Positions 26,587 through 32,789 of a stretch of 44,731 nt of DNA are shown in pieces (position 1 is the stretch's first letter; each line of letters starts with the position of its first letter). This stretch comes from a virus. The stretch spans positions 1 through 44,731 of IMG/VR virus record IMGVR_UViG_3300007734_000697; one strand, written 5' to 3'. The notes beneath the pieces were generated by a model. It saw nothing but the letters and a program-made list of their open reading frames with translations, was not told the DNA's origin and did not search any database. A program made the position numbers and the translations under genes.

Positions 26587-27399
26587 TTATTGTTTCTTCA
26601 TGAAATCAACGCCCATAAACATTGATGCCCCGCTTCCAACTACAGACGGTAATTTTCCATCCCATTTTTGAATAGCCCTTAATCGAATCATATTCTCTGA
26701 AATTTCTGTTTTTTGCAGCCTTAAGGATTCTGCTTCTGCTTTTGCTATTGAGATTTTTTGCTCTGATTCGATTTTAATTCGGGTAAGGTCTCTTTCTGCT
26801 TTTAAAGATTTTTGTACAGCAACGTTTTTAGATTCAACGGCTTTATTAAATTCTGGCGAAAAGTCAAAATCTACTATCGATACAGCATCGATGTCGATAC
26901 CATAAGAAATTAATCGATGAGATAAATCCTTTTTAATATGATCACTTACTATTGCTCGATTTGTAATTAATTCTTCTGCCGTGAATTTAGCAGTTACAGA
27001 CTTCATCGTTTCTTGTACTGCTGGGGCGACAATTCTTTCCTCAAGATTCTCTCTATTTAGAAAGTTTGTGTATATTTTATTTGCATATGATTTTTTAATC
27101 CCATAATTAAGGGCAATTGTAGCATGAATGCTTTGAAGGTCTTTTGAGGCCGCTTCCGATTTAGTATCTTCTCTAGAAATTCTAGTGTCTATCTTACGAA
27201 CGCTTTCAATTAATGGGATTTTAAAATGAAGTCCGCCATCAACTATTCTATTTACTTTTCCAAGCCTCACAATAACTCCAACTTCCCCTGGGGAAACTAT
27301 GAAAAAACTTCCTAATATCAACACTATTCCAATAAATATTGATAAGATCAGTTTCCATTTTTTTCCTAAAATTTCAAAAAAATCATTATTCTCGTCCAT
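26587..27399 (-). CDS. Prohibitin / SPFH (band 7) membrane protein
   Basis: 270 residues. A short cytoplasmic start is followed by a transmembrane helix at about 15-36 (LILSIFIGIVLILGSFFIV), then a band-7 domain (PGEVGVIVRLGKVNRIVDGG, IPLIESVRKIDTRI, DLQSIHATIALNY, VKKDLS-type helix and VSIVDFDFSPEFNKAVESK), and a charged coiled coil to about 240. Family members (prohibitins, HflK/HflC) form ring assemblies at membranes and restrain FtsH. In a recombination operon of a phage its task is not obvious. It is coupled to the ATPase gene by TAATG. Confidence 0.85.
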   Translation of the reverse strand: MDENNDFFEILGKKWKLILSIFIGIVLILGSFFIVSPGEVGVIVRLGKVNRIVDGGLHFKIPLIESVRKIDTRISREDTKSEAASKDLQSIHATIALNYGIKKSYANKIYTNFLNRENLEERIVAPAVQETMKSVTAKFTAEELITNRAIVSDHIKKDLSHRLISYGIDIDAVSIVDFDFSPEFNKAVESKNVAVQKSLKAERDLTRIKIESEQKISIAKAEAESLRLQKTEISENMIRLRAIQKWDGKLPSVVGSGASMFMGVDFMKKQ

Positions 27400-28145
27400 T
27401 ATTTTTCTCCTTTATTTTCTAGTAATCTATCTAAAAGTATTTGAAAGTTTGGTTCTATATCTTCTGTTATCCTTGAATCTATAGGCGCGCGATGCTTAGC
27501 ATACCACTTAGCTGTAGGATTTACAGATAGTTTTCGCTCCTTTTTAGGGGTCACATACATATACCCCACCACATCCATAATACCAGGGATTATTTGGGCC
27601 ATTTTTCCACTGAGTAGCGGCCTTTTAATCAAGAATCCTTCTTCCTCGGTTTCGGATTCCAGGCATGTAAATATCGTGTTAATATCCGATTCCTGTAGTT
27701 GCCAACACATCTTCTTAATCTTATCGCCCAATTTTCCCCAATGCTGTATTTGTGCCATCTCCTTATTGTCTTCTTTTACAATTTCTTGAATAAGAATTTC
27801 ACAATATCGGGTAAGACTATCAATACAGATTGTTTTGTAGTCATTCTTTTTAGCAATTTGAACAGCTTCTACTAGATCGGAATAGCTCCTAGCTCGAACA
27901 ACATCGATATCTTTATTGCTTATTGAAAGGGTTCCTCCCTCAAAGTCGATAATTAATGGCTTGGGAGACGTTGACAAAAGAGTCGTTTTTCCTATTCCTG
28001 GAGGCCCATAGATTATTGCGTTCAAACTAACATTTTTTTTAACTTTATTTGCTTTTATTATTTGTATTGGCATCATTACAACCTTCCTATTTGCATTTTC
28101 TTCTAATAATTTATTTAGTTCTTCTTCGTTTGTTTTGTTTTTCAT
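27399..28145 (-). CDS. Sak4-like AAA ATPase (phage recombination)
   Basis: 248 residues with Walker A GPPGIGKT at 47-54, Walker B KTICIDS at 104-110 and a RecA-like core (LIIDFEGGT, ITEDIEPNF). This is the single-domain phage nucleotide-binding protein type of which Sak4 anneals or exchanges DNA strands with an SSB partner. The DUF669-like protein nearby is the likely partner. The ribosome site is weak. Confidence 0.8.
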   Translation of the reverse strand: MKNKTNEEELNKLLEENANRKVVMMPIQIIKANKVKKNVSLNAIIYGPPGIGKTTLLSTSPKPLIIDFEGGTLSISNKDIDVVRARSYSDLVEAVQIAKKNDYKTICIDSLTRYCEILIQEIVKEDNKEMAQIQHWGKLGDKIKKMCWQLQESDINTIFTCLESETEEEGFLIKRPLLSGKMAQIIPGIMDVVGYMYVTPKKERKLSVNPTAKWYAKHRAPIDSRITEDIEPNFQILLDRLLENKGEK

Positions 28146-28166
28146 TTTTTTAATTCTTATATTATT

Positions 28167-28403
28167 TTACCAGCTATCACTTGTTCCACCTCCGCCGGAT
28201 TCTCCCCCGCCAAATCCACTAAAATCACTAAAATCACTATTTGAGGAATCTAAATCTATTCCAATTGATTCTATAGGGCAGGAAGGAAAAATCAATGGAG
28301 CATCTGAGATATAATCTGAGGAATTATTTTTTTTTATTTTGTCTTTGTCGGTTTTTATTTTGTCTTTGTCGGTTTTTATTGAAGTAAATCCTAAATTAAA
28401 CAT
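28167..28403 (-). CDS. Repeat-containing hypothetical protein, 78 aa
   Basis: Start placed at ATG 28403, which follows AGGGAGAATAGAA; the frame is open 16 codons further up, without a ribosome site. The product begins MFNLGFTSIKTDKDKIK with KTDKDKI repeated twice (18-bp tandem), becomes Ser/Asp-rich and ends in a Gly-rich tail (GFGGGESGGGG). The opening resembles that of the Gly-X array protein nearby (MSHLGIEIKT). Function unknown. Confidence 0.6.
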   Translation of the reverse strand: MFNLGFTSIKTDKDKIKTDKDKIKKNNSSDYISDAPLIFPSCPIESIGIDLDSSNSDFSDFSGFGGGESGGGGTSDSW

Positions 28404-28454
28404 TTCTATTCTCCCTATTGTGCTTAAATTTAATATATTAAATCCAGTCATCTG

Positions 28455-28610
28455 CTAGTTAATTGCATTTGTAAATTTCTCACCATCAATCAGTCCCTTT
28501 AAGTAAAGGTAGACCAGGTTGCTTTTTGCTAATCTTATTTTGATATCCTCCTTAATGGATTTTCGTTTCTTCGTAAGAACTCCTAAGTGAATTATTGGTA
28601 AACTTTTCAT
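28455..28610 (-). CDS. Hypothetical protein, 51 aa
   Basis: A clear AAAGGAGTGAGGA precedes ATG 28610. Basic helical small protein (LTKKRKSIKEDIKIRLAKS). Its start lies 12 bases after the stop of the Gly-X array gene. Not recognised. Confidence 0.6.
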   Translation of the reverse strand: MKSLPIIHLGVLTKKRKSIKEDIKIRLAKSNLVYLYLKGLIDGEKFTNAIN

Positions 28611-28622
28611 TCCTCACTCCTT

Positions 28623-28970
28623 TTATCCGTTTCCGTTTCCGTCTCCGTTTCCGTATCCGCCTCCGTCTCCGCCTCCGTTTCCGTATCCGCCTCCGTTTCC
28701 GTATCCGCCTCCGTCTCCGTTTCCGTATCCGCCTCCGTCTCCGTTTCCGTCTCCGTTTCCGTATCCGTATCCGCCTCCGTCTCCGTTTCCGTATCCGTAT
28801 CCGCCTCCGTATCCGCCTCCGTTTCCGTTTCCGTATCCGTATCCGCCTCCGTATCCGCCTCCGTTTCCGTTTCCGTATCCGTTTCCGTTTCCGTCTCCGT
28901 TTCCGTTTCCGTATCCGCCTCCGTATCCGCCTCCGTCTCCGGTTTTTATTTCAATACCAAGATGGGACAT
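28623..28970 (-). CDS. Gly-X dipeptide array protein, 115 aa
   Basis: After a ten-residue head (MSHLGIEIKT) the whole protein is 52 Gly-X dipeptides, X being only Asn, Tyr, Gly or Asp. Every Gly is GGA and every X codon ends in C (AAC, TAC, GGC, GAC). AGGGAAAATACG before ATG 28970 serves as ribosome site. The TAA stop differs from the repeat's TAC by one base, as if the array were cut by a point change. A flexible or adhesive glycine-rich protein; the opposite frame is an Arg-rich shadow. Confidence 0.65.
   Translation of the reverse strand: MSHLGIEIKTGDGGGYGGGYGNGNGDGNGNGYGNGNGGGYGGGYGYGNGNGGGYGGGYGYGNGDGGGYGYGNGDGNGDGGGYGNGDGGGYGNGGGYGNGGGDGGGYGNGDGNGNG
28626..28940. repeat. Hexanucleotide coding array
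   Basis: On the plus strand the tract consists only of the 6-mers CCGTTT, CCGTAT, CCGCCT and CCGTCT in irregular order for 315 bases. Expansion and contraction by slippage is expected. Confidence 0.9.
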
Positions 28971-28980
28971 CGTATTTTCC

Positions 28981-29361
28981 CTAGTCCTGTTTAGTTTCTA
29001 CACATTCAACGATAGATTTTTTAGATCCTTCTGTTGTTGGAATAATCTCTATCCATTGAAGGCAAACTTCATCCACAGGGGCAGCTAATCGACTCTTTTC
29101 TTCAATAATTCCATACAAAGAGACGGCGGATAGAGAAATTGATTTTTTGCACCAAAACCTATATAGTCTTCTTGCCTCTTTAATTATTACCTCTCCCTGA
29201 ACCTTTGTATGCAGATATCCAGCCCATACACCAGCCGAATATGTCCTTATAATTACGTACTTTCCAATCATAGGATGATTCTCATTTGAAATTTCCGTTT
29301 TAGATCCAATTAAATTCTGGAGTTTCTTTATATCTCCTAAAGTCAGCTCATCTAAATTCAT
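28981..29361 (-). CDS. DUF6948-like hypothetical protein, 126 aa
   Basis: Start set at ATG 29361 behind AAAGGAGAGAAAATT. The core (GKYVIIRTYSAGVWAGYL, then EARRLYRFWCKKSISLSAVS and EIIPTTE) matches a common phage protein family with no established role, in which the YSAGV and LTDARR-like blocks are conserved. It is the first gene behind the leftward promoter at 29396-29425. Confidence 0.7.
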   Translation of the reverse strand: MNLDELTLGDIKKLQNLIGSKTEISNENHPMIGKYVIIRTYSAGVWAGYLHTKVQGEVIIKEARRLYRFWCKKSISLSAVSLYGIIEEKSRLAAPVDEVCLQWIEIIPTTEGSKKSIVECVETKQD

Positions 29362-29395
29362 AATTTTCTCTCCTTTTTTATTCTGGAACACACAT

Positions 29396-29425
29396 ACTAT
29401 AACATCCATATTTACAGGATGTCAA
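29396..29425 (-). promoter_or_regulatory. Leftward sigma70-type promoter with inverted repeat in spacer
   Basis: Read leftward: TTGACA (29425-29420), 18-bp spacer, TATAGT (29401-29396). The spacer contains the inverted repeat ACATCC 29402-29407 / GGATGT 29417-29422, a possible operator. It would drive the recombination and repeat genes from 29361 to 25672. Confidence 0.7.
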
Positions 29426-29437
29426 TAATGGGGTATT

Positions 29438-29701
29438 ATGGTCTTTATGTGTGGTGCGATGTGGACGGACACATTGTCTGATCCCATTAGAGATTACAAT
29501 GATGGTTATTGGGGCCGAAGAAATTCAATATCTACAGCCAGTATCAATCCTGGTCACTACACACAGATCTTTGAAGTTTTTATGAGTGGTTGGCCGAATG
29601 TAAAAAGGCTTTCTGAATTTATAGGGATGCAAATCGAGCATCAATATATGGACATTAGTCTAGAATATACCCATATATTACCCCCAATATTTTTGTATTA
29701 G
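29438..29701 (+). CDS. Doubtful ORF, 87 aa
   Basis: Open frame directly upstream of the tRNA, without a ribosome site and without recognised motifs. A shorter frame from ATG 29428 (MGYYGLYVWCDVDGHIV, then stop) overlaps it. The stretch could hold a decayed gene. Listed because nothing else explains these 260 bases. Confidence 0.3.
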   Translation: MVFMCGAMWTDTLSDPIRDYNDGYWGRRNSISTASINPGHYTQIFEVFMSGWPNVKRLSEFIGMQIEHQYMDISLEYTHILPPIFLY

Positions 29702-29711
29702 GAAAGATTTT

Positions 29712-29786
29712 GATGAGATAGCTCAGTGGTAGAGCAGCTGATTTGTAATCAGTAGGTCGCTGGTTCAATCCCAGCTCTCAGCTCCA
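29712..29786 (+). tRNA. tRNA-Thr (anticodon UGU)
   Basis: Full cloverleaf: acceptor 29712-29718 with 29776-29782, D stem GCTC/GAGC with AGTGGTA loop, anticodon stem GCTGA/TCAGT around TTTGTAA, T stem GCTGG/CCAGC with TTCAATC loop, and an encoded CCA at 29784-29786. The anticodon TGT reads ACA. Position 2 of the acceptor is A opposite G71, a mismatch. Threonine ACA codons are frequent in the fibre genes, so it may supplement host supply. Confidence 0.92.
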
Positions 29787-29812
29787 TATATTATAAAATA
29801 AGGAGACATAAA

Positions 29813-29986
29813 TTGAAGATTCGTATACAAAAATTAATAATTTACAATAATCATAAATTTTATACAAAATACAAATGTATTAGATGCAGAATGGATTTGT
29901 TTGAAATTATGAATTCTGGAAAGCAAAAAGAATGCGTTTTTTATTCCGGTGGATCTGAATCTTCTGAAATTCCCGATGATGATTAA
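29813..29986 (+). CDS. Small protein after tRNA, 57 aa (TTG start)
   Basis: AAGGAGACATAAA immediately precedes TTG 29813, so TTG is the likely start. The protein has a CIRC motif near residue 22, a basic N-terminal half and an acidic tail (ESSEIPDDD). Co-transcription with the tRNA is plausible. Function unknown. Confidence 0.55.
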   Translation: MKIRIQKLIIYNNHKFYTKYKCIRCRMDLFEIMNSGKQKECVFYSGGSESSEIPDDD

Positions 29987-30016
29987 TTGACACCAATCCT
30001 TTAAATTAAGTATAGT
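29987..30016 (+). promoter_or_regulatory. Rightward sigma70-type promoter
   Basis: TTGACA at 29987-29992, an 18-bp spacer, and TATAGT at 30011-30016. The expected start is near 30023. No gene begins downstream for over 500 bases; instead a hairpin with a T-run follows at once. Confidence 0.7.
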
Positions 30017-30022
30017 TATATG

Positions 30023-30109
30023 GGATCTCAATCATCCCTACTTACCCCCGATGTTTAACTCTCAGTTTTCCTCAATCTTTCTGAGATATTCCCAAACATC
30101 GGGGGTTTT
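30023..30109 (+). ncRNA. Candidate small structured RNA next to the origin
   Basis: From the predicted start of the 29987 promoter to the end of the terminator hairpin is about 87 nt without an open frame. Most of it folds: a 12-bp GC-rich outer stem with a 6-bp inner hairpin. A short stable RNA beside an origin could regulate or prime replication, or simply be a terminated leader. Inference from promoter and structure. Confidence 0.5.
30045..30109 (+). terminator. Intrinsic terminator-like hairpin
   Basis: CCCCCGATGTTT (30045-30056) pairs perfectly with AAACATCGGGGG (30094-30105), followed by TTTT. Inside the 37-base loop TCTCAG (30060-30065) pairs with CTGAGA (30081-30086). It also ends any read-through from the tRNA unit. 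Confidence 0.7.
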
Positions 30110-30199
30110 CCTTCTAGGAGTTCTTAGTGGGAATTAGGCGCCAGAGCGCAAATAATTCCGCCATCTTTATAAAGCTGGCAGGCATTATAATGTAATATA

Positions 30200-30219
30200 T
30201 TCCCCCGAATTCGGGGGAA
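30200..30219. repeat. Perfect 20-bp palindrome
   Basis: TTCCCCCGAA followed by TTCGGGGGAA, GC-rich in an AT-rich surround. Its CCCCCGA core also occurs in the terminator stem at 30045. A dimeric protein site or a cruciform at the edge of the origin region. Confidence 0.75.
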
Positions 30220-30300
30220 ATAGAATAAAATAGTTGGTATTAAAATAATAATATAAATTCTATTATTATCACTTAATCGGCCAAATAATAATATAATAGA

Positions 30301-30545
30301 ATCTCTTATAAAGCTCTTATAAAGCTCTTATAATCGTTCTTAAATTGGTTTAATAATGTAATTATTTATAAGAGATTTTATCAATTGATCCTGTTCATAA
30401 CCTGTGTATAAGTATATAAATTCTTCAAAAAAGGATTAAAAATCCTAAAAATTTCTACCTATGGGCAAATATTCTTTAAAAGTTATACACAGGTTATCCA
30501 CATGTTTTTGACACTTATCCACATATTTTAACAGGTTATCCACAG
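30301..30545. other. Putative replication origin with DnaA boxes
   Basis: AT-rich iterons on the left are followed by a reverse box TGTGTATAA (30403-30411) and four forward boxes: TTATACACA 30483-30491, TTATCCACA 30494-30502, 30515-30523 and 30536-30544. The forward boxes start 11, 21 and 21 bp apart, thus on one helix face. Three match the strict consensus TTATCCACA. The gene-free stretch from 29987 to about 30590 contains promoter, hairpin, palindrome and this array, and no larger open frame. Confidence 0.75.
30303..30334. repeat. 11-bp AT-rich direct repeats (iterons)
   Basis: CTCTTATAAAG occurs at 30303-30313 and 30314-30324, with a third, partial copy at 30325-30334. An inverted copy, TTTATAAGAGAT, lies at 30365-30376. 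Helical-period iterons next to DnaA boxes fit a DNA-unwinding element. Confidence 0.7.
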
Positions 30546-30590
30546 GTTAAGTAGTACCGGAGGGATTACGGCTACTAAATATTTAAATAT

Positions 30591-30728
30591 ATGCGTAGGG
30601 ATAACTCCATTAAACAAACAGGTTCTAAACTAGGTGCCAAAAAAAAGAAAAAAAGAAAAAAAAGTGAAAAAATATTAAAATTATTTTTATGCCATGTCAA
30701 ATGGTTTTTTAAGGGCTTTACGATTTAA
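30591..30728 (+). CDS. Small Lys-rich peptide, 45 aa (uncertain)
   Basis: Open frame starting MRRDNSIKQTGSKLG, followed by a run of Lys/Arg and a hydrophobic end. No ribosome site at proper distance (GGAGGG lies about 30 bases upstream). The A-rich DNA may give this by chance; if translated it would be a strongly basic DNA binder beside the origin. Confidence 0.35.
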   Translation: MRRDNSIKQTGSKLGAKKKKKRKKSEKILKLFLCHVKWFFKGFTI

Positions 30729-30753
30729 GGAACTATGCTATTATATCGAGCAT

Positions 30754-31098
30754 ATGCAATGGCTTACGCTTATTACTCAGTTCCCAGATATAATTAAGTT
30801 CCCAATGGCTTTTCTAGGTGGTATGGGCGGAAAGTGGGTGTTCGATAGGCTTCTTAAAACTTATTTACAGAAGGCTCACCCTGAAAATATTTGCTTGAAA
30901 TTTGAAAATAAGGTCAATGTTGCTTGTAATTTTATTCTTAGGAAGTCAGTGGAGTTTAACAATTTCTTGGAGGGGTTCAAAAAGGACTATCCAGAGGCAG
31001 GAAAGCTTGTAGAGGACTCAATCATTGATTCAATGACTAGAATTCAATCTACAGTTAATGAGACGACCAATAAAGTTATAGAAAATATTAAGAAATAA
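30754..31098 (+). CDS. Hypothetical protein with hydrophobic N-terminus, 114 aa
   Basis: The frame is open from ATG 30694, but the natural-looking N-terminus is MQWLTLITQFPDIIKFPM at 30754. A moderately hydrophobic stretch to about residue 30 is followed by charged helices. No good ribosome site for either start. It heads a run of coupled small genes (31098, 31202, 31318). Confidence 0.55.
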   Translation: MQWLTLITQFPDIIKFPMAFLGGMGGKWVFDRLLKTYLQKAHPENICLKFENKVNVACNFILRKSVEFNNFLEGFKKDYPEAGKLVEDSIIDSMTRIQSTVNETTNKVIENIKK

Positions 31099-31205
31099 TG
31101 AGCTTATTCCTAGTATTTCTTCTTATAGCTTGTGTCATGTTTATTTTATATTGCTCGTACAGATTGGGCAGCGCGGTTGAAAAAGAAAGACAATCTAAAA
31201 AATGA
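31098..31205 (+). CDS. Small membrane protein, 35 aa
   Basis: Starts on TAATG with the previous stop. One hydrophobic helix (SLFLVFLLIACVMFILY) and a charged tail ending in SKK. The next gene overlaps its stop by ATGA. Confidence 0.6.
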   Translation: MSLFLVFLLIACVMFILYCSYRLGSAVEKERQSKK

Positions 31206-31321
31206 TATTTTCTTTAACTATATTTGAAATTTTATTATTTTTATCTGGTATAATTTTAGGGGCGATTGTTTGTTTTTATATTATTTGCTGGATTCTTAAT
31301 AGTGGGATGCCTAAATTATGA
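31202..31321 (+). CDS. Small membrane protein, 39 aa
   Basis: Nearly all hydrophobic (IFEILLFLSGIILGAIVCFY), one long membrane helix. Coupled by ATGA to both neighbours. Together with the 35-aa protein it forms a pair of tiny membrane proteins of unknown role; lysis or inhibitor functions are possible. Confidence 0.6.
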   Translation: MIFSLTIFEILLFLSGIILGAIVCFYIICWILNSGMPKL

Positions 31322-31659
31322 TTGCCTGTCCTAAACCAACAGAAGAACAATATAAACAGGCCATGTCAGATAATATGTTGGCTTATCTCCGGTCTGGTAT
31401 GGATAAAGATGCTATTAGGTGCCTTGAAAATGGGGCTAATCCTAATTCTAGATATCCAGATGGTCGTACTGCCTTAATGATTGCGGTTCCTCATTTAAAG
31501 CCCGTTAAATCACTTGTTGAGAAGGGGGCCGATATTTTGGCCAAGAATAGTAGGGGAATTGACGCTTATTATTACGCTAAGATGGAAAAATCTACTGCCT
31601 GTATGGAGTTTTTAGATGGTGAGTTGGCTAAGAAGATTCAAGAAATTGGAAAGGATTAG
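31318..31659 (+). CDS. Ankyrin-repeat protein, 113 aa
   Basis: Two to three ankyrin units: DKDAIRCLENGANPNSRYPDG, then GRTALMIAVPHLKPVKSLVE, then KGADILAKNSRGIDAYYYAK. The GANPN and GADIL turns and the TALMIA helix are characteristic. Ankyrin proteins bind other proteins; the target is unknown. Starts by ATGA coupling and overlaps the following gene. Confidence 0.8.
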   Translation: MIACPKPTEEQYKQAMSDNMLAYLRSGMDKDAIRCLENGANPNSRYPDGRTALMIAVPHLKPVKSLVEKGADILAKNSRGIDAYYYAKMEKSTACMEFLDGELAKKIQEIGKD

Positions 31660-32047
31660 TGTCGATCAACTTAGGGCTCAGGGCGGATGGGAAAATCTCC
31701 TAAAGGATGTTTTAAGGCCATCTAAATATCGAAATAATAAAAGTGCATGGAAAGGTTTATTTAGGGGGAGGGATCAGGAAATAAAGTTCGATTCTCAAAA
31801 AGAGATGAATCGTTTCCTTGAATTAAAAAGAGATCCATCAATATCAGAACTGTCTTTGCAGGAAAGGTTTATTTTGACCCATAAATCCCATTTAGAGAAG
31901 GCTAGCTATTATGTGGCTGACTTTGTATATAAACGGGATGGAAAGTGGTATGTTGAGGATGTAAAGGGAATGAAAACAGATACATATATCTTAAAAAGAA
32001 AAATGTTTAAGATGAAGTATCCTACAATGATTTTTATTGAAAGTTAA
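31616..32047 (+). CDS. DUF1064 family protein (putative nuclease)
   Basis: The order KYRNNKSAWKG, IKFDSQKEMNRFLELK, then YYVADFVYKRDGKWYVEDVKG and YILKRKMFKMKYP is that of DUF1064, a PD-(D/E)xK-like phage family; the Asp, Glu and Lys of ADF and VEDVKG form the likely active site. ATG 31616 overlaps the ankyrin gene by 44 bases; TTG 31646 is an alternative start. Its 3' end overlaps the convergent gene by 14 bases. Confidence 0.75.
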   Translation: MVSWLRRFKKLERISVDQLRAQGGWENLLKDVLRPSKYRNNKSAWKGLFRGRDQEIKFDSQKEMNRFLELKRDPSISELSLQERFILTHKSHLEKASYYVADFVYKRDGKWYVEDVKGMKTDTYILKRKMFKMKYPTMIFIES

Positions 32048-32208
32048 GGCCTTTCTCATTTATTCCTATTAAAACTTTTAAAAATGCATCTTCTTTACAT
32101 TTCTTACAATAAGGATTGCTTTTAATGTCGGGATCAATCATAGGCCAAAAAACTTCTGCCTGTTTTTTTGCATGATACGCATTTATAGTCTTTAGCGTAT
32201 ATTTTCAA
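32034..32208 (-). pseudogene. Zinc-ribbon protein gene frameshifted in an A7 run
   Basis: From TTG 32208 the frame reads MKIYAKDYKCVSCKK and soon stops. One base further, the shifted frame reads QAEVFWPMIDPDIKSNPYC and CKKC to a stop at 32034. Joined, these give a known short phage protein type (KCxxCxKQAxxFWPxxDPDI...YCxKC). The break lies exactly in seven T (A on the coding strand) at 32163-32169; six would restore one frame. True mutation, slippage-controlled gene or consensus error are all possible. Confidence 0.65.
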
Positions 32209-32384
32209 GGGATAAATTTTACCTTGTATCCCAGATAAATCCATCCCGAAATAATAGTTAATATGAATAAACACATTATCGGAATAAGAAATTGACCATT
32301 TAGTAGCAGCATTATTAATTTTATTGATAGAAGGGAAATAAAAATGGTTCCAGAAACAATAAATATTGTTCTTGCATAAATCAT
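32205..32384 (-). CDS. Two-helix membrane protein, 59 aa
   Basis: Start taken at ATG 32384, which shares a base with the stop of the upstream gene (TAATG). Two hydrophobic helices: TIFIVSGTIFISLLSIKLIM and IMCLFILTIISGWIYLG. Not recognised. Confidence 0.6.
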   Translation of the reverse strand: MIYARTIFIVSGTIFISLLSIKLIMLLLNGQFLIPIMCLFILTIISGWIYLGYKVKFIP

Positions 32385-32557
32385 TATTTTATTCCTATTT
32401 TGACAATTATATAGAAAATCAAAAAGGCCCCAATCAATGATAATGGAATGGTTGTGGGTAAAAGAACAATCCACCACTTCCATGCTATATAATTTGTAAG
32501 TTTTAATCCTATGAATAAGATTTGTAATAGTCCTATTGTATTATAATTTATTGTCAT
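32384..32557 (-). CDS. Membrane protein, 57 aa
   Basis: Behind AAATAGGAGTATATC. The pattern LLQILFIGLKLTNYIAWKWW followed by VLLPTTIPL and a second helix is a common small phage membrane protein (FxxLKLxxxIxWsWWWVLLPLW). Function of the family is unknown. Confidence 0.7.
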   Translation of the reverse strand: MTINYNTIGLLQILFIGLKLTNYIAWKWWIVLLPTTIPLSLIGAFLIFYIIVKIGIK

Positions 32558-32582
32558 GATATACTCCTATTTAACATACCGC

Positions 32583-32789
32583 TCAAGACTCTGTTTCAAG
32601 CTCATTTTGGGGCGGTTTTTGTTTTATTTCAGATAAGAATTTGTATTTTCTCCTTATACTGGATCGCCAGCTATCTTTTTTGTCTTCTTCGGTTATGTAG
32701 CCAAACCAGGGGATTAAGAAATCCTTAATATCTTCAATAGTATTTATTTTTTCCCAATGGATATTAAATCTCGTGGTTTTATTTTTCAT
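32583..32789 (-). CDS. Hypothetical protein, 68 aa
   Basis: Overlaps the RNA ligase stop by ATGA, with AAGAGGAGAAACA before it. Charged soluble protein, Lys-rich at both ends. Not recognised. Confidence 0.65.
   Translation of the reverse strand: MKNKTTRFNIHWEKINTIEDIKDFLIPWFGYITEEDKKDSWRSSIRRKYKFLSEIKQKPPQNELETES

Noticed and set aside
28595-28984. Arg-rich frame on the plus strand over the hexanucleotide array
   Set aside because: It mirrors the Gly-X array, lacks a ribosome site and has the opposite direction to the operon. The minus frame has a head, a ribosome site and a stop at the repeat border.
29712-29786. tRNA as a prophage attachment site
   Set aside because: No integrase or recombinase gene is recognised and no duplicated tRNA end is seen in the window.
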